Source of the DNA: Planktophila sp965267775
GTDB taxonomy: Bacteria > Actinomycetota > Actinomycetes > Nanopelagicales > Nanopelagicaceae
DNA length: 64,000 nucleotides
Assembly (NCBI GenBank): GCA_965267775.1
Contig: OZ254140.1
Location: 620,001-684,000 of the forward strand
Reading direction: 5' to 3'
The notes beneath the pieces were generated by a model, which ran no database searches, was not told where the DNA came from, and worked only from the letters and a program-made list of their open reading frames with translations. Shown here one piece after another: positions 25,616-34,932 of the stretch. The translations under genes and the position numbers were made by a program. Numbering within the stretch: position 1 is the stretch's first letter; every line of letters starts with the position of its first letter.

Positions 25616-26209
25616 ATGCTAATCGTGGGGCTTACTGGTGGAATTGGTGCGGGCAAGAGCACCGTTGCAAATATGTTCGCTCAGCTCGGAGCCCTAGTTG
25701 TAGATGCTGATCAACTCGCACGTCAGGCAATTGAGCCAGGATCCATAGGTTTCGATGAAGTTGTTGCGGAGTTCTCTTCGAAGGTTGTCAAGAACGGCGA
25801 TATCGATCGCCAGAAGTTGGGCTCTATAGTTTTTAAAGATGTCGAGAAGCGCAAGAAGCTTGAAGCGATCATCCACCCGAAGGTGCAAGAGTTGCTCGCA
25901 GAGAAGATCAACCGACTCGATCCAGGCGACATCCTCGTCTATGAGATCCCGCTTCTCGTTGAAACAGGTGCAGCACCGAAATTTGATTACATCATTACAG
26001 TTGAAGCAGATATTGAAAATCGACTAGATCGTCTCTTTGAGCGCGGCATGGAAGAAGAGGAAGCTGGGCGTCGTATTGCAGCTCAGGCTTCCCAAACAGA
26101 GCGTGAAGCTGTCGCCAATCGAGTGATCATTAATGATGGAGATCGAGCTGAACTCTTCGCAGAGTGCGCACGGATCTGGGAGAGCGAGCTCAATGCGCCC
26201 CGTCAGTGA
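25616..26209 (+). CDS. coaE: Dephospho-CoA kinase
   Basis: 197 residues, the core length of bacterial CoaE; the fused DUF/GrpB domain found in mycobacterial CoaE is absent. It phosphorylates the 3'-hydroxyl of dephospho-CoA, the last step of coenzyme A synthesis. P-loop GGIGAGKST at 8-16, DADQLARQ (about 31-38) binding the substrate and YEIPLLVETG near 103 are all present. uvrB begins inside its 3' end (17-nt overlap), as is usual for this locus. Confidence 0.95.
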   Translation: MLIVGLTGGIGAGKSTVANMFAQLGALVVDADQLARQAIEPGSIGFDEVVAEFSSKVVKNGDIDRQKLGSIVFKDVEKRKKLEAIIHPKVQELLAEKINRLDPGDILVYEIPLLVETGAAPKFDYIITVEADIENRLDRLFERGMEEEEAGRRIAAQASQTEREAVANRVIINDGDRAELFAECARIWESELNAPRQ

Positions 26210-28262
26210 GGTGCAGCGCAAAGTTGCGCCATTTCAGGTAATTAGCGAGTACGTTCCTGCAGGCGATCAGCCGGCTGCCATCGAAGAGATTTCGCGTCGG
26301 ATCAACGCAGGCGAGCAAGATGTAGTTCTTCTAGGTGCCACAGGTACCGGAAAATCTGCGACAACCGCCTGGTTGGTGGAGAAGCTTCAGCGTCCTACCC
26401 TCGTCCTTGCGCCGAATAAGACTCTCGCCGCACAGCTTGCTAATGAATTTCGTGAGCTACTTCCCAATAACGCCGTTGAATATTTCGTCTCGTATTACGA
26501 CTACTACCAACCTGAAGCCTATGTTCCTCAGACCGATACATTCATCGAAAAGGACTCAAGCGTTAATGATGAGGTAGAGCGCTTGCGCCACTCAGCAACA
26601 AACTCACTCCTTACCCGTCGTGATGTCATTGTCGTAGCAACAGTCTCATGTATCTATGGACTTGGAACTCCACAGGAATACATCGACCGGATGATTCACC
26701 TCAAAGTAGGGGATGAGATTGAACGTAATGCACTCTTGCGTCGCTTCGTTGATGTTCAATATAAGCGCAACGATGTTGCCTTCGAGCGCGGAACTTTCCG
26801 GGTACGTGGCGATACCGTAGAGATCATCCCTATGTATGAAGAGCTCGCTATTCGTATCGAGATGTTTGGTGATGAGATTGAGAAGATCACGACCCTCAAT
26901 CCATTGACTGGCGAGATTGTTCGCGATGAAGATGAGATGTATATCTTCCCAGCCACTCACTATGCGGCTGGGCCCGAGACTATGAAACGCGCGATGAGCG
27001 ATATTCAAGATGAGCTTCAGATTCAACTCAATACATTTAAGAAGCAGAATAAGTTGCTTGAAGAACAGCGCCTACGTATGCGCACAACCTTTGATCTCGA
27101 GATGATGGAACAACTCGGTTTCTGCTCCGGTATTGAGAATTATTCGCGACATCTCGATGGACGTGATCCCGGAACAGCTCCAAATTGTCTCCTTGATTAC
27201 TTTCCTGAAGATTTCCTTCTCGTGATTGATGAGAGCCATGTGACTGTTCCGCAAATCGGCGCTATGTATGAGGGTGATGCTTCACGAAAGCGCACTTTGG
27301 TAGAACATGGCTTCCGACTTCCAAGTGCACTTGATAACCGTCCACTTAAGTGGCCAGAGTTCCAAGAGCGCGTCGGCCAGACTGTCTATCTCTCTGCTAC
27401 TCCAGGTAAGTATGAGATGGAGAAGGTAAAGGGCGATGTTGTTGAGCAGGTCATTCGTCCAACCGGCCTGATTGATCCGAAGATTGTTATCAAGCCAATC
27501 AAGGGGCAGATCGATGATCTCCTTGAGGAGATTAATATTCGAGCCGAACGTAATGAGCGAGTACTCGTGACGACTCTGACGAAGAAGATGTCCGAAGACC
27601 TCACTGACTACTTGCAGGAAAGAGGCGTTCGAGTTCGCTACCTCCATTCTGAGGTAGACACACTGCGTCGCGTTGAGCTCTTACGTGAACTTCGCTCTGG
27701 TGATTACGATGTTCTCATCGGTATCAATTTGCTCCGCGAAGGTCTCGATCTTCCCGAGGTATCTCTCGTAGCAATTCTCGATGCAGATAAGGAAGGCTTC
27801 TTGCGGTCTGCTACTTCATTGATTCAAACAATTGGTCGCGCAGCCCGAAATGTTTCTGGTGAAGTACATATGTATGCCGACAATATGACTGCATCAATGG
27901 AGAAAGCGATTGATGAGACTAATCGTCGTCGCGCAAAGCAGGTTGCTTATAACCTTGAAAAGGGAGTAGATCCTCAGCCCCTTCGAAAGAAGATCGCTGA
28001 TATCACCGACATGATTGCTCGAGAGAGCGACGATACCGATGAACTCATCGCCGGCATCAAGGGAGCAAAGGGCGCTGCGCCATTTGTTGAGCGCGGAAAG
28101 GGATCTCTGGCGCGCCAAGAACTCGCCTCGTTGATAGGCTCCCTCACCGAGCAGATGCGTAGCGCTGCCGATGAGCTCGCCTTTGAACTCGCAGGTCGTC
28201 TGCGTGATGAGATCAAAGAGCTCAAACGTGAACTTCGATCGATGGATGAGGCGGGACATTAA
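26193..28262 (+). CDS. uvrB: Excinuclease ABC subunit B
   Basis: 689 residues from ATG 26193; a GGGAGAG ribosome site lies about 8 nt upstream, and the 20 further in-frame residues upstream overlap coaE and do not resemble UvrB. Walker A GATGTGKS is at 48-55, and the damage-probing beta-hairpin YYDYYQPEAYVP at 101-112. Helicase motifs follow through QTIGRAARN, and the UvrC-binding UVR helices are at about 645-685. UvrB receives the lesion from UvrA and forms the pre-incision complex in nucleotide excision repair. uvrA starts 2 nt after its stop. Confidence 0.97.
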   Translation: MRPVSEVQRKVAPFQVISEYVPAGDQPAAIEEISRRINAGEQDVVLLGATGTGKSATTAWLVEKLQRPTLVLAPNKTLAAQLANEFRELLPNNAVEYFVSYYDYYQPEAYVPQTDTFIEKDSSVNDEVERLRHSATNSLLTRRDVIVVATVSCIYGLGTPQEYIDRMIHLKVGDEIERNALLRRFVDVQYKRNDVAFERGTFRVRGDTVEIIPMYEELAIRIEMFGDEIEKITTLNPLTGEIVRDEDEMYIFPATHYAAGPETMKRAMSDIQDELQIQLNTFKKQNKLLEEQRLRMRTTFDLEMMEQLGFCSGIENYSRHLDGRDPGTAPNCLLDYFPEDFLLVIDESHVTVPQIGAMYEGDASRKRTLVEHGFRLPSALDNRPLKWPEFQERVGQTVYLSATPGKYEMEKVKGDVVEQVIRPTGLIDPKIVIKPIKGQIDDLLEEINIRAERNERVLVTTLTKKMSEDLTDYLQERGVRVRYLHSEVDTLRRVELLRELRSGDYDVLIGINLLREGLDLPEVSLVAILDADKEGFLRSATSLIQTIGRAARNVSGEVHMYADNMTASMEKAIDETNRRRAKQVAYNLEKGVDPQPLRKKIADITDMIARESDDTDELIAGIKGAKGAAPFVERGKGSLARQELASLIGSLTEQMRSAADELAFELAGRLRDEIKELKRELRSMDEAGH

Positions 28263-28264
28263 GA

Positions 28265-31171
28265 GTGAGCATTGAGAAGCTAGTTGTACGCGGTGCTCGC
28301 GAGCATAACCTCAAAGATGTCTCACTCGAACTTCCTCGCGATGCCCTCATCGTCTTCACTGGACTTTCAGGTTCGGGAAAATCATCTCTCGCCTTCGACA
28401 CTATCTTCGCAGAAGGCCAACGTCGTTACGTCGAATCCCTCTCTGCATATGCCCGTCAATTCTTGGGTCAGATGGATAAGCCTGATGTGGATTTCATCGA
28501 GGGGCTTTCGCCTGCAGTTTCAATCGACCAGAAATCAACTAACCGAAATCCACGTTCGACAGTCGGAACAATTACAGAGGTCTATGACTACCTACGTCTC
28601 CTCTTTGCTCGAGCGGGACGCCCACATTGCCCAAGTTGCGGCAAGGCAGTTTCGCGACAATCTCCACAGCAGATCGTGGATCAAATTCTTACAATGCCGG
28701 CTACGACAAAGTTCCAAGTTCTCGCCCCAGTTGTGCGCGAACGCAAGGGTGAGTTTGTAGATCTCTTTAGCGATCTTGTAACGCAGGGTTACTCACGTGC
28801 GCGCGTTGATGGCGAGACAATCCAACTCTCCGAACCACCAAAGTTGAAGAAGCAAGAGAAGCACACCATCGAGGTCGTTGTAGATCGCCTTACTGCAAAA
28901 GCTGAGAGCAAGTCTCGCCTCACAGATTCAATTGAAACAGCGTTGAAGCTTGCAAGCGGACTCGTCATCCTCGACTTCGTTGATGCAAAGGGCGATGAGA
29001 AAGAGCGCACATATAGCGAACACCTTGCCTGCCATGATTGCAATCTCTCCTTTGAAGAACTTGAACCACGTTCATTCTCATTTAACTCACCTTTTGGTGC
29101 CTGCCCAGATTGTTCTGGAATCGGAACAAAGCTCGAGGTAGATGAAGAACTCATCATCCCTGATGACTCAATCTCTATCGAAGAAGGTGCAATTGCGCCA
29201 TGGGCAGGAGGGCATTCTTCTGAATACTTCCTTCGCCTCCTTGAAGCTCTCGCATTGGAATTAAAGTTCAAGCTGGATACGCCGTGGAAGAAGTTATCGG
29301 TCAAGGCTAGAGAAGCGATTATCAATGGCTTCGATTATGAAGTGCATGTGAAGTACAAGAACCGTTACGGACGCGTTCGCAATTACTCAACTGGCTTTGA
29401 GGGTGTCATTCCATTTATCCATCGCCGCCACTCAGAGACAGATAGCGAATTTAGTCGCGAGAAGTACGAGGCTTATATGCGTGAGACGCCATGTCCTGCA
29501 TGTAAGGGTGCACGCCTTAAGCCTGAGGTTCTAGCGGTAACTATCGGCGGAAAATCAATTGCTGAAGTCTGCCTCCTCTCTATCGACGATTGTGCAACTT
29601 TCCTAAAAGGTATTGAACTCAATGCTCGCGAGGCGCAGATTGCAGAGCGAGTGATGAAGGAAGTTCACGCTCGTCTTGGCTTCCTTCTCGATGTTGGATT
29701 GGATTACCTCTCTCTCGATCGTCCTGCAGCGACACTTTCAGGCGGCGAGGCGCAGCGCATTCGACTTGCAACACAGATCGGTTCCGGACTCGTTGGAGTT
29801 CTCTATGTTCTCGATGAGCCAAGTATCGGCCTCCATCAACGTGATAACCGTCGCCTCATCGATACGCTGACTCGACTACGCAACCTTGGAAACACTCTCA
29901 TCGTTGTAGAGCACGATGAAGAGACGATTCGCACAGCTGATTGGGTTGTCGATATTGGACCTGGAGCGGGCGAGCACGGGGGACATGTTGTTGTCTCTGG
30001 CTCTTATGAAGATCTCATCAATTCGAAGGAATCAATTACCGGCGCTTATCTCTCTGGACGTAAGTCAATTGAGATTCCAACAGAGCGACGTCCAGTCGAT
30101 CCAAAGCGAACACTTGTTGTAAAGGGTGCAAAGGAGAATAACCTCAAAGATATCGAGGTCTCGATTCCTTTAGGTCTCTTCGTCTCTGTTACTGGAGTTT
30201 CTGGCTCTGGTAAATCAACGCTCGTTAATGACATTCTCTATACAACTCTTGCAAATAAACTCAATGGCGCTCGACTTGTGCCAGGCCGTCACCGCACGGT
30301 TACCGGAATTGATCAGCTAGATAAGGTTGTCCATGTCGACCAATCTCCAATCGGCCGTACACCTCGTTCAAATCCAGCAACTTACACCGGCGTCTTCGAT
30401 AAGGTCCGTGCGCTCTTTGCTGAGACAACTGAGGCAAAGGTTCGCGGATACCAGCAAGGTCGCTTCTCCTTCAACGTTAAGGGCGGTCGTTGCGAAAACT
30501 GTTCCGGTGACGGAACCATCACTATCGAGATGAACTTCCTGCCTGATGTATATGTTCCATGCGAGGTTTGCCACGGCGCTCGATATAACCGTGAAACTCT
30601 CGAAGTTCATTACAAAGGTAAGACCATTGCTCAAGTACTTGATATGCCGATTGAGATCGCGCACGAGTTCTTTGAATCAGTTCCAACAATTGCTCGATAT
30701 CTCAAGACTCTCTGTGATGTAGGTCTTGGTTATGTTCGTCTCGGTCAATCTGCGCCAACTCTCTCTGGTGGTGAAGCTCAGCGCGTTAAGCTCGCGACAG
30801 AGCTGCAGCGTCGATCAACGGGTCGCACTATTTATGTACTTGATGAGCCAACAACAGGTCTTCACTTTGAAGATGTCAATAAGTTATTAGGAGTACTCAA
30901 GCGTCTTGTTGAGACAGGAAATACAGTTGTTGTGATTGAACATAACCTCGATGTAATTAAGTCATCTGACTGGGTCATCGATATGGGACCAGAAGGTGGA
31001 TATCGCGGCGGAACAGTTGTTGCAGAGGGCACCCCAGAGGAAGTTGCAAAGGTAAAGTCGAGTTACACCGGCCAGTTCCTGGCTGAAATTCTCGCCTCCA
31101 ATCGCGCAACACCTGCGCCCGCTAAGAAGGCAGCTCCTGCGAAGAAGAGCGCACCAGCTAAGAAGAAGTAA
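28265..31171 (+). CDS. uvrA: Excinuclease ABC subunit A
   Basis: 968 residues from a GTG start. UvrA dimers find damaged DNA and load UvrB. It has two ABC ATPase halves: GLSGSGKS at 33-40 and GVSGSGKST near 640. Zinc-finger pairs CPSC, CHDC...CPDC and CENC...CEVC are present, as are LSGGEAQR signatures in each half. The end is unusual: about 20 residues of Ala, Pro and Lys built from APAKK-type repeats (from near nt 31110), giving a highly basic, flexible tail. The gap to uvrB is 2 nt and to uvrC 2 nt. Confidence 0.97.
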   Translation: MSIEKLVVRGAREHNLKDVSLELPRDALIVFTGLSGSGKSSLAFDTIFAEGQRRYVESLSAYARQFLGQMDKPDVDFIEGLSPAVSIDQKSTNRNPRSTVGTITEVYDYLRLLFARAGRPHCPSCGKAVSRQSPQQIVDQILTMPATTKFQVLAPVVRERKGEFVDLFSDLVTQGYSRARVDGETIQLSEPPKLKKQEKHTIEVVVDRLTAKAESKSRLTDSIETALKLASGLVILDFVDAKGDEKERTYSEHLACHDCNLSFEELEPRSFSFNSPFGACPDCSGIGTKLEVDEELIIPDDSISIEEGAIAPWAGGHSSEYFLRLLEALALELKFKLDTPWKKLSVKAREAIINGFDYEVHVKYKNRYGRVRNYSTGFEGVIPFIHRRHSETDSEFSREKYEAYMRETPCPACKGARLKPEVLAVTIGGKSIAEVCLLSIDDCATFLKGIELNAREAQIAERVMKEVHARLGFLLDVGLDYLSLDRPAATLSGGEAQRIRLATQIGSGLVGVLYVLDEPSIGLHQRDNRRLIDTLTRLRNLGNTLIVVEHDEETIRTADWVVDIGPGAGEHGGHVVVSGSYEDLINSKESITGAYLSGRKSIEIPTERRPVDPKRTLVVKGAKENNLKDIEVSIPLGLFVSVTGVSGSGKSTLVNDILYTTLANKLNGARLVPGRHRTVTGIDQLDKVVHVDQSPIGRTPRSNPATYTGVFDKVRALFAETTEAKVRGYQQGRFSFNVKGGRCENCSGDGTITIEMNFLPDVYVPCEVCHGARYNRETLEVHYKGKTIAQVLDMPIEIAHEFFESVPTIARYLKTLCDVGLGYVRLGQSAPTLSGGEAQRVKLATELQRRSTGRTIYVLDEPTTGLHFEDVNKLLGVLKRLVETGNTVVVIEHNLDVIKSSDWVIDMGPEGGYRGGTVVAEGTPEEVAKVKSSYTGQFLAEILASNRATPAPAKKAAPAKKSAPAKKK

Positions 31172-31173
31172 CG

Positions 31174-33090
31174 ATGGCAGATCCAGCGAGCTATCGACCA
31201 ACGGATATCCCGGAAGAGCCCGGGGTTTATCGCTTCTATAACAAGAGCGAAAAGGTCATCTACGTCGGCAAAGCTAAGAATCTCAAGAACCGTCTGAGCT
31301 CTTACTTTGGTTCCAACCTTGCGCAGAAGACTTATCGGATGGTCCATGAAGCAGTCCGTGTTGATTGGACGATTGTTAATACCGAGCTCGAGGCACTTGC
31401 GCTCGAATTCTCGTGGATTAAGCAGTACCACCCGACCTACAACGTTCAATTTAAGGATGACAAGTCTTACCCTTACTTAGCTATCTCTCTTGAAGATGAA
31501 TTCCCTCGCATCTTTATCACTCGCAAAGAGAAGCGTTCTGGGCTGAAGTATTTCGGTCCATATACAAATGCCTGGGCTCTTCGCAATACCTATGAAGTTT
31601 TGCTCAAAGTGTTTCCAGTTCGCTCTTGTAGCGCGGGAAATTTTCAACGCGCACAACGTTCGAAGCGTCAATGCCTCTTAGGCGATATTGGAAAATGCGC
31701 CGCACCATGTGTCGGTTGGGTAACTCCTGAAGAACATAAGGCAATCGCCTACAAACTCGATGCCTTCATGGAGGCAGGCATGGAGGATCTAGTTCCGACG
31801 ATGCGTAGTGAGATGGAACTCGCCTCACAGCGTGAGGAGTTTGAACGAGCCGCGAGAATCCGTGATCAGATTGAGTCATTTGAAAAGGCGCAGAGATCAA
31901 CGCAAGGAAATCTCTCTGATGATCTTGATGGAGATTTCATCGCTATTCACGAAGAGGGCTTCCATGCTGCAGGCTCAATCTTCATTGTTCGTAGAGGTTC
32001 AATTAAGGGTTCTCGTTCATGGATTGTCGACCAAGAGCGCACTCTTGAAGATGATGACCAATACGGTTCGCTGCTCTTCTCTATCTACGGTGATGGGACA
32101 ACTGAGATTCCTTCGCTGATACATATCAACGGTGAGCCATCTGATCGTGAGGCGTTAGGGGAGTGGTTAACTTCAATCGCCGGACATAAGGTGACCATCA
32201 AAGTTCCGCAACGAGGCGAGAAGGTCGAGCTACTAGAGACCGTAGAGCGCAATGCACATTACGCCCTCGTTCAATTTATGAGTAAGCGCGCTACTGATGC
32301 AGCTGTTTCAGGCAAGGCGCTCATTGAGCTCGAAGAGCAACTCGAACTTCCACGCACTCCTCTACGTATCGAGTGTTATGACATCTCGAATATCTCTGGC
32401 ACATCAGTAGTTGCCTCTATGGTCGTCTTTGAAGATGGATTAGCGAAGAAGAGCGAGTACCGTCGCTTTGCAATTGATACAACGACGGCAACCGATGACA
32501 CGCGCGCAATGCATCAAGTTATTACTCGCCGAATGAAGCGATTGATTGCTGATCGCCAAGTTAATCACAGCGAGGTGGCAGAGACAGGTGGAAAACTTTC
32601 AAAGTTTGCCTACCCTCCTCAATTAATTGTGGTCGATGGTGGAGCGCCTCAGGTAGCGGCTGCTCAGAGAGCTTTAGATGAACTCGGCATCACAGATGTA
32701 GCTCTCGTTGGCTTGGCAAAGCGTCTTGAAGAAGCGTGGTTGCCTAGTTCTTCAGATCCACTGATTCTTCCTCGCACCAGTGAAGGAATGTATCTCTTGC
32801 AGCGAGTGCGCGATGAAGCGCACCGCTTTGCTATCACCTTCCACCGTTCGAAGAGATCGAAGGTCATGCTCGAATCACTTCTCGATGAGATTCCGCAATT
32901 AGGCGAATCGAGACGCGCAGCACTCCTAGAACGCTTCGGCTCTGTCACTGCAATTCGCAAGGCGACATTGGCCGAGCTTGAGACAACACCGGGTATTGGC
33001 TCAACTATCGCCGGCATCATCTATTCGCATCTAGAAAAGCTGAGCACGCCAGCAATTGATATGGAGACAGGCGAGATAGTCGGTTCTTGA
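31174..33090 (+). CDS. uvrC: Excinuclease ABC subunit C
   Basis: 638 residues. It makes both cuts around the lesion. The N-terminal GIY-YIG nuclease opens with PGVYRF and VIYVGKAKNLKNRL (about 10-40). A UVR motif lies near 210-240. The C-terminal RNase H-like nuclease has IECYDISN and VVDGGAPQ, and ends with a helix-hairpin-helix pair (LLERFGSVTAIRKA, then TTPGIGSTIA). Adjacent to uvrA with a 2-nt gap; all three excinuclease genes therefore lie in one operon. Confidence 0.96.
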   Translation: MADPASYRPTDIPEEPGVYRFYNKSEKVIYVGKAKNLKNRLSSYFGSNLAQKTYRMVHEAVRVDWTIVNTELEALALEFSWIKQYHPTYNVQFKDDKSYPYLAISLEDEFPRIFITRKEKRSGLKYFGPYTNAWALRNTYEVLLKVFPVRSCSAGNFQRAQRSKRQCLLGDIGKCAAPCVGWVTPEEHKAIAYKLDAFMEAGMEDLVPTMRSEMELASQREEFERAARIRDQIESFEKAQRSTQGNLSDDLDGDFIAIHEEGFHAAGSIFIVRRGSIKGSRSWIVDQERTLEDDDQYGSLLFSIYGDGTTEIPSLIHINGEPSDREALGEWLTSIAGHKVTIKVPQRGEKVELLETVERNAHYALVQFMSKRATDAAVSGKALIELEEQLELPRTPLRIECYDISNISGTSVVASMVVFEDGLAKKSEYRRFAIDTTTATDDTRAMHQVITRRMKRLIADRQVNHSEVAETGGKLSKFAYPPQLIVVDGGAPQVAAAQRALDELGITDVALVGLAKRLEEAWLPSSSDPLILPRTSEGMYLLQRVRDEAHRFAITFHRSKRSKVMLESLLDEIPQLGESRRAALLERFGSVTAIRKATLAELETTPGIGSTIAGIIYSHLEKLSTPAIDMETGEIVGS

Positions 33091-33111
33091 CGGATAGTGC
33101 AGAATGAGGGC

Positions 33112-33978
33112 ATGAGTAATCGCGAACTCTTAATTTTGACTGGCATGTCAGGCGCTGGCCGATCGACTGTGGCTCACGCCCTCGAGGATCTCGGTTGGCA
33201 TGTTGTCGACAATCTTCCGCCAGCCCTTCTTCCAGAGTTGGCACTTGAGATGGAGAAGACTGAATCATCTGTCGCAGTCGTCGTCGATGTCCGCGGCGGT
33301 AAGTTCTTCGATGCTCTCGCTAGCGCTCTTGCAGCTCTCGGAAAGAGCGATATCAAATACCGCCTACTCTTCCTCGATGCCAGTGACCAGGCGCTCGTTC
33401 AGCGCTTTGAATCAACTCGCAGGCCACACCCTCTTCAATCATCTGATCGAATCGTCGATGGAATCGAACGGGAGCGATCAAAGCTAGAAGACCTACGTTC
33501 ACAGGCCGATGTTGTTATCGATACTTCAAACCTCAATGTTCACCAATTAGAGAAGAGAACTGCCGAGATATTTGCGGCAGGTATGGCGAAAGCACTTCGC
33601 ATCAACGTTCTCTCCTTTGGCTATAAGTACGGAATCCCAGTCGATGCCGATCTCGTACTCGACTGTCGCTTTATTCCAAATCCTCATTGGATTCCTGAGC
33701 TACGTCCACTCTCAGGTCTCGACGATGCCGTTTATTCTCATGTGCTTGCAACTGATGGCGTTGCAGATTTCGTTCGTTCTTATGTTGAAGTTGTTGAGAA
33801 GATGATTCCTGGTTATCTCCATGAGGGTAAGAAATATGTGACCATTGCAATTGGTTGCACAGGTGGCAAGCATCGCTCTGTCTCTATTGCACGCGAGATT
33901 GCATCCCAACTCAATCGTGAGCACGGTGACTTCGCCGTATCTGCACATGCAACACATCGCGATGTGGGTCGTGAATGA
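33112..33978 (+). CDS. rapZ: RNase adapter / nucleotide-binding protein RapZ
   Basis: 288 residues. Walker A GMSGAGRST at 11-19; the C-terminal half has VLDCRFIPNPHW and IGCTGGKHRSV, both family signatures. In enterobacteria RapZ controls GlmS through small RNAs and binds GlcN6P; in actinobacteria its target is less clear. The start is a choice: ATG 33112 matches where homologues begin, but its GAGGG is only 1 nt away; GTG 33097 in frame would add five residues. Order uvrC-rapZ-yvcK-whiA is conserved in Gram-positive bacteria. Confidence 0.9.
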   Translation: MSNRELLILTGMSGAGRSTVAHALEDLGWHVVDNLPPALLPELALEMEKTESSVAVVVDVRGGKFFDALASALAALGKSDIKYRLLFLDASDQALVQRFESTRRPHPLQSSDRIVDGIERERSKLEDLRSQADVVIDTSNLNVHQLEKRTAEIFAAGMAKALRINVLSFGYKYGIPVDADLVLDCRFIPNPHWIPELRPLSGLDDAVYSHVLATDGVADFVRSYVEVVEKMIPGYLHEGKKYVTIAIGCTGGKHRSVSIAREIASQLNREHGDFAVSAHATHRDVGRE

Positions 33979-34925
33979 TCCCAAATCCAAAGGTAGTTGC
34001 TTTAGGCGGTGGCCATGGTCTCGCTGCAACGCTGACAGCGCTTCGCTCCATTACAAGTAATATCACCGCAGTAGTCACGGTTGCAGATAATGGTGGTTCA
34101 AGCGGGCGACTGCGTGAAGAGTTTCCAATCATGCCACCTGGCGATTTACGCATGGCACTTGCTGCACTCTGCGGTGATGATGCGTGGGGACGCGATTGGG
34201 CTGACATCATGCAATATCGATTTACTAGTGATGGCCCGCTCGATGGCCATGCTTTAGGAAACCTACTTCTAGCGGCGCTCTGGGATCGCGATGAAGATGT
34301 TGTTGTAGGACTAGATCGCGTCGGAGCTCTTCTCAAAGTTGTTGGTCGAGTTCTACCTATGACAGCCGAGCCGCTCACCATTGAGGCAACTTTTGAGAGC
34401 GCCGGAAAGAAGATTGATGCCCTCGGTCAGGTTGCCGTCGCAACAACGCCAGGAAGACTGCAAGAACTTCGGATGAAACCATCGAATCCGACAACTCGTC
34501 CAGAGGTGCTTGATGCTCTCAGCGAAGCTGATTGGATCACGATGGGACCAGGTTCTTGGTTCTCCAGCGTTCTTCCACACCTTCTTGTTCCATCGCTTCG
34601 AGATGCGATAGTTGTATCGCCGGCGAAGAAGATTCTTTTACTTAATCTCGACTCAAATAAAGAGCAGGAGAGCGCTGGCGAATACGCTGGATATTCACCT
34701 CGCGAACACTGCGAGATTCTGAACGAGTATGCACCAGAGTTGAAATTTGACCTCGTCGTCGCTGATTCGCACCTAGCGGGCAGGGGAGAGCTGGCTCAAT
34801 ATTTAGCTGAGCGAGGAAGCGCCTATCTAGAGGCCGATTTACGCGATAACGAGATGACCATTCATCACGAGGGGCGAAAATTGTCCTCTACTTTCGCTCA
34901 CATAGCGCGAGAAATGCTGGTTTGA
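33975..34925 (+). CDS. yvcK: Gluconeogenesis factor YvcK / CofD-like protein
   Basis: 316 residues. N-terminal nucleotide-binding loop VALGGGHGLAATL (8-20), then VVTVADNGGSSGRLREEF (about 36-53) and the TMGPGSWFSSVLPHL segment near 195. YvcK (CuvA in mycobacteria) binds UDP-sugars and affects cell-wall synthesis and growth on gluconeogenic carbon. The ATG overlaps the rapZ stop (ATGA), and whiA begins 7 nt after its end. CofD proper, an F420 enzyme, shares the fold but not this gene context. Confidence 0.92.
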   Translation: MIPNPKVVALGGGHGLAATLTALRSITSNITAVVTVADNGGSSGRLREEFPIMPPGDLRMALAALCGDDAWGRDWADIMQYRFTSDGPLDGHALGNLLLAALWDRDEDVVVGLDRVGALLKVVGRVLPMTAEPLTIEATFESAGKKIDALGQVAVATTPGRLQELRMKPSNPTTRPEVLDALSEADWITMGPGSWFSSVLPHLLVPSLRDAIVVSPAKKILLLNLDSNKEQESAGEYAGYSPREHCEILNEYAPELKFDLVVADSHLAGRGELAQYLAERGSAYLEADLRDNEMTIHHEGRKLSSTFAHIAREMLV

Positions 34926-34932
34926 TAGCCCC

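Noticed and set aside
33097..33111. GTG 33097 as the rapZ start
   Set aside because: Adds five residues without a better ribosome site; ATG 33112 fits homologues, though the choice is not certain.
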